Below, piece by piece: positions 51,101-57,100 of a stretch of 64,000 nucleotides of DNA. Below the pieces are notes generated by a model. The model did not search any database, was not told where the DNA came from, and saw only the letters and a program-made list of their open reading frames with translations. Where the stretch lies: the NCBI GenBank assembly GCA_033239525.1, contig BSYO01000010.1:8955379-9019378 (forward strand), given 5' to 3'. This stretch comes from Nepenthes gracilis (lineage: Eukaryota; Streptophyta; Magnoliopsida; Caryophyllales; Nepenthaceae). Positions within the stretch are counted from its first letter, which is position 1, and every line of letters starts with the position of its first letter. The position numbers were made by a program, and so were the translations under genes.

Positions 51101-54100
51101 CACCACTGCAAATATCACAAATCTGAAACTCATCATCAGATTCAGTGGACTCATGATCAAAATCAGCTGCATTAGTTAATGGAAACGAAAAATATGTCAA
51201 CATTATTAATTGGGAGCATGAAGGGTACACATTTTTAAAAAAAGAGTGGTACAGTGCATGAAGCTCCTACATTGTGGAATCTAAAAATAGTCAAATATAT
51301 GCAACTTTATTTCTGCATAGTGGAGTGGCTATTCCGTGCTTCAACCAGTGACCTTCAAGTCACAATGGAGCAATCTTACTGTTGCACCAAGGTTTATCCT
51401 CTAAGAACACATAGTTGACAAAAAAAAAAAAAAAAAAGAAACCCAATCCAAAGCAAAAACATGCACACTTTTTGAAGGATGGGTCTAGAGCCTCACATCC
51501 CGAATCATCATCACTTGCAGCTTGCCATTTTACAACTTTTCTCACTCTCCCTTTGAATGAAACATCCGGTGTTGCAGAGTGCCTCTTCCGTTGAAGCTCC
51601 TTCATTCCTTCCTCACCTATGAAAAGATTATAAATCAAATATTTCTTCAAAAGAAAATGAAAAAGATACAGAACATACTATGAGCACCTGGAAGTGATTC
51701 TGGTTTTTCAGGCAAAGGATAATTTTCTTCTACAAATTTAAGTAACAGCTCGCGAGGCCCCGAAACAAAGTCATCAATTTCAATACCCTAACCAAGACAG
51801 ATTTCAGCACAAAAACAAAAAAAAAAAAACCATAGTTCGTAATTTAAGTACGACAATCGCTTAATTATAGAGGAGAAATCGCACTCACATATTTCGTCAC
51901 AGCTTCCTCAGTTCTTGCCTCCCCAGTACTTTGAAGGCCTATGACCACACATTTATTTTCCTTTAGTGCTTGCTTTGCAATCTCGACAACTTTTGGAACC
52001 TTAGCCGACATACACATATGTCTAAAGAATCGCTGCAATTCCAATAACACAATAAGAACAATAAATATATGATAAAAGAACTCTTCCAAACAAGTTGTGG
52101 TCATGGTTGGAAATATGGGCCGATACGCTATGTATCAGCCAATATATCTCAAAATTGGGCGGTGCCAATACTGAAAATCCTGATATCGATATAAGAATGT
52201 AATATATCAGTTATATCTGCTTGTATTGGCCAATATAGTTGATATATTTGGAAGAAATAAAAAAAAACCTTAAATTAACTTAGCATGTCACGTGCCCGTA
52301 CTATTTTCACTCTCATTATCTTCACTTCAGCAGAACACGAAAAGCAAAAGAAGAGGGAAAGAAATGGGCAAATGCACATTCTTCTTCTTCTTCCACTTCA
52401 AAATTCTCTTATTATTTTTTTTTTCTCAAATATACACCTTAATCTTACAATTTTAAATATTTCTCATATTTTGTGGTTGATTTGAGATTATTCCAAAATT
52501 ACTTGATAAGAACAAAAACATAAACGTGTTTTTTAGATATATTTTTTAATATTTATTATTTGATTTAGCTTATATATAGTGTTTCTAGCATATTTCTTGC
52601 AAATTTTCAGGCTCAAAAAAGATATCTAAGCCTTTACTTTGCAAATCTTAAAACCACATTCAAGATAAATTTTAAACTCTACTCAAATTTATACCTAGAA
52701 TTCACAAATCCGTATCATAGAAGTTTAATTTTCATGCTTTTATATTGAATGATGAATTATTTTTTAATTTTCTTGGGAAAACCATTTTTTAAAATTATTT
52801 TTTAAGACACTTTGTTAAATAAAATTATAATGTTGCAGGTAATATTAGTTGTTCATGAAGTATAGCATTTTTCTTTATGTTTGTGGTTCTTAATAATTTT
52901 TTCTACAATTTTCTTAAAAATATCTACTCAATTTTATACTAAGAATTCATAGAACTATCATATAAAAAGTTTGATTAGCATGCATTTTGTTGCGTCCCTA
53001 GTTCCTAATTATGATACAGATTAGAGAGCCTTCTAACCTTCCACTGCGAGTCGATCTAGATTGGATCTGGTTTTCATCGTTATTAACCAGAAACTTGTAT
53101 ACAACAAACTACAAACAAGAAGTCAAAGGACGACAGGAGGTTGCCCCACTGCAAACACTCCGACGCTCAAGTTAAAAATCTTCCGCAATAAACGGAGGAA
53201 TGCACGCTTAGAAATAAACGTGATGGGAATGCAAAGATGCAGGGATGAGGAGAGTGTGAGTGGGATATATTTGGAGTGCTGGCCTCCGAGGGTGCGCCCG
53301 GCTAAGAGGCGGTTCACTAGGCGGAGGACTGAGCTCCGATGGTGCATCCGGCTGAGGGGCAGCTTGGAGATGTGCCCTCTCGGGGGCGAGACAGCATGTC
53401 CACGAGCCTCGGCTTAGCAAAATGTGCCAAGACGAGCGCAGAACCCGTTGGGCCCCTTCCACCCAAGTTGTGCCCGCTGACCGGCGAGTATGGAATTACC
53501 CAGGGTCAAAACGAGTTAACCGTGTTGGGAGCCTGAGGATATAAAAGATGCTGGACAGCTTTTTTTGGGGAAGCTCCATTCCCTGTTCTGGTTCAAGGAG
53601 CTGAACGCCATTAAAGGGGCTCCGTTAGGCTTTGTTAATGGCACAGCTAGGCAACGTTCTCGAAGGATTCTACAGCGCTTGGTCCAACCGAGAGCTTCAG
53701 GGAGCTCCGGACGCCATTGATGAGGAGCTTGAGCTCCCTGTTGGTCTGATTTCGAGGACGGCTGAGCACCATTTTAGGGATTCGGCTTCGTATCTCATTT
53801 TGCTAAGGGACTCTAGGCCCCATTTTGGGGGGAGCTTTGCCGAGTGCTCTGGCCGCCATTGAAGGTGCTCCAGGCTCTACTTGGCGAGAGCATCTGGGCA
53901 TCATTGTTGAGGGCTCCGAGCGTTGATTCATTCAAATTTGATGGGGAATCGCCGAATGTCGTCATCGGGAGAGCCTTGTGCTTTGTTTTGCCAGAGATGA
54001 GAGTAGAGGGATTGGGCGCCATTGTTGGGAAAGCTCTGTGCTCTGTTCCAGAGAGAGCACCTGAACACTATTTTGGAAGAGCTTTGTGCTCTATCTTGCG

Positions 54101-57100
54101 AACACATTTAAACGCCATTGTGGAAGGGCTTCAAGCCCTGTTTTAGGGACAGAGGAGCCGGAGTGCTGTTTGTGCTCTGTTTCGCTAACAGGTGGAGAAC
54201 TAGGGCAAGGAAGCAAAGGCGCCACTTTTGGAAGGTTTTTCTGTTTGGCCTTTTGGGTCCCCCCTGACTTTTCTGCTGCTCCTTTTTATCGAGGAAAGCA
54301 ATGAAAATTTTTCCGCCAAAAAGAGTTCTAATTTTTCCGCTAGGAGGAATTTCTCCCGCCAAAACGAAATCTTTTCCCGCCATGGTGGAGCTTCCTTGCT
54401 ACACTTCGGGTTTCGGTCAGCCCGTAATATTGGACCCATCATCACATTTACATTGAATGATATTTTTTTCAAGGAAAAACAATTTTTATTAAAATTATTT
54501 TTGAAACACTCCTCCTTAAATAAAGTTATAAAATTGTGGATAACATTAGTTATTAATAAATTTTAGAATATTTGTTTTATGTTTGTGGCTCTTAATATTT
54601 TTTCTAAATTTTTAAAAAAATTAAATTGTGAAATTTAATTAGTTAATTTTATATTTATTTTTTAGATTTTTATGTTCGGTATATGTAATTAATTGCTAAT
54701 TATTAATTTTGCAATTAATTGCAAATTTCATTATTTTTAATTGTTGAATTTGAAACGTTGATATATGTTCCTTTTTCTTAATTTTTTTCTAAATTCATGT
54801 TCTTAAAATTTTTGTAGATATTTCAAAATATCAACATTAAAGGCAAGGATGGGAGTAATAGTGTAATGGAGCAAGAGGAGATTACGGGAGTGATGTGAGT
54901 GGTGGTTTTGTGACCTTGCACAGAGGATAAGAATAAATCAAAATATATATTTTGTGATAAAATGATTTGTGAGGATCACTATACCAAAAGAACATTTGGG
55001 CCACATTAAGAGGAAACGTTGCTCAAAGTAGCCGTGTGTGGGGAAAAGTTAGAAAGCAGGACTTGGATAAGGATCTCATGGGTAGCAATGTCGACCCTAG
55101 TTCAATGGGTGGCTTTGGCTTAGGTGGGTGGCATAGCAACGTTGTGGATTTAGGAGATAAGGAGGAAGTTGTACGGTTTGAGATTGCTAGACGAGACAGC
55201 ATTAGGAACCTAAATGTATGGGAGGAGAGAGAAATTCAAAACTCAGTTATCTTGTTTTGAGGAGAGTGACAGTAGTTATAGAGTGAGGGCCACTGGTGAA
55301 TGGGGCCAGAGGATAAAGCGATCATTCATTGCCCGATAACAAGATCATATAGCATGTACCGGTCGATATATATCGGCATCAAGGCCTTTTAATACTAATA
55401 TTTCCCAATACTACGACAATTTCATAATATATTTTTGTATTGGCCTACAAAGCCGGTATGTTGGCCAATATTCAAAATATTGGCCGATATGGCCAATATA
55501 TTAACCAATATAATACTGTTAACTTATAAACTTTAAAATTTTTCCCGTTTGATATATCTAATACCGATACATATCGTTTGATATGTCTAATATCAATATG
55601 ACTATGACCGATACCAATATTTTCATCCATGCATATAAATATGGGAGAAATAATCAGAAGATTTCAACAACAAATGAAAAAATGGACTTAGATATACTTG
55701 TCTTTAGTTGAGTGTTATCTAGATTTAACCCGAAATTACTTCAAAACCACCTCCCCCACTTTCTCTCATCTTCTCTCTTAGTAGAAAATGCCCTATACAT
55801 GAAAAGCCTTAAATAGCTAGATTAGAGCATGACTAGAAGGCATGGGCACAAAAAGCATTCATGCACAAGCATCCCTCAAGCCACGCACAAGCGCTACCTA
55901 TACTACTAGCCATGCACAAGCATACCTTCACAGCGCTCAATTGCTAGCCATGCCCGAATGCCGCACTTGTGCGGGTTAAGTAATGGCCCTCTTACCTCAA
56001 ACACTTGCCTTTTCAACTAAACACACAATTATTATAAAAAAATTCACATAATATAATTAAATTTTGACATCATAATGCATGTTTTGGTAATATAGTGTTA
56101 CATGATGAAATGGGCCTTAAATCACTGCATAAGCTGGCACAATCTTATAGAAGAAGAGGGAAAGAGTCCCAAGCAGCTAGAGGTTCAACATCTTGAAGGG
56201 TGATAATAGTTCTAGGGGTTTTGGAAATTTTGAATCCCCTAGTGCCAATGGTAGTTCACATACATGAAATTATCCTTACGGCTAGCCCCAAGATTTCTTG
56301 ACTTATAGGCATAGGCATTCTCCTCCTCTCTATTACTAATATGGGTACTAGTACCCTGAGTGATTGAGTTTTTACGGAGCACTATAGGCCCTAGCCTATT
56401 TTCCACCACAATAACAGTAAGCTAAGAACAGACAGGGAGCACCACCAATAATGAGTTTGGCAAGATATATGAATAGTTTTTTAATGATCAATGTCAATTC
56501 CAAGAAGGATATTATCTAAATCAATCATCTAATAACCAAAGTGATGAAGAGGATAGATATACTCAAGCATGAAAATTGATAAGGTGGTGATATCAAGGTA
56601 ATTTGAATAACTTCAGCTTCTATTAATATAATTATATTTTGATTATTGATTATTGCTTGCTATATTTAACTTGATTGAATGTCACATAATGCCATAAATT
56701 ATCTTATTCTCTACAAAGTGCTACAGACTATGCAATTTAAAGATGAATTTACTTATTTTCTAACTTTGCTATACCATGCAAAAGATACAAGGCTAGAAGT
56801 ATGCCATTTGTTCTTACTTTTTAAGTTATTAAAACTAGCATGCATATCATTTGATAGTAGATGACAATTCATTGTCTTTATTTGATTTTATTTTTATCAT
56901 TTTAATATTTGTTAGTGCATAATCTAACATTAAAATGTTAATTCTATAAGTAAAAATTATTTAGAACGCTTAAAATATATAATATATGATTAAATATAGT
57001 TAAATTTTAATATTTATCTCAATTTTGATATAGTTATAAAAATATTTCATTTAATACAGTTATTACTAAAACATATTGCTCGATATAGCTGATATTGATA

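Noticed and set aside
51463..51496. Alternative longer FGT1 exon F ending at GTGTGC
   Set aside because: Phase also fits, but the donor is weaker than GTGAGG at 51496 and the added residues are not seen in the family. Kept only as a possible variant.
53061..53862. Several open frames on both strands in the GC-rich block
   Set aside because: High GC lowers stop frequency. The frames disagree between repeat units and show no conserved text.
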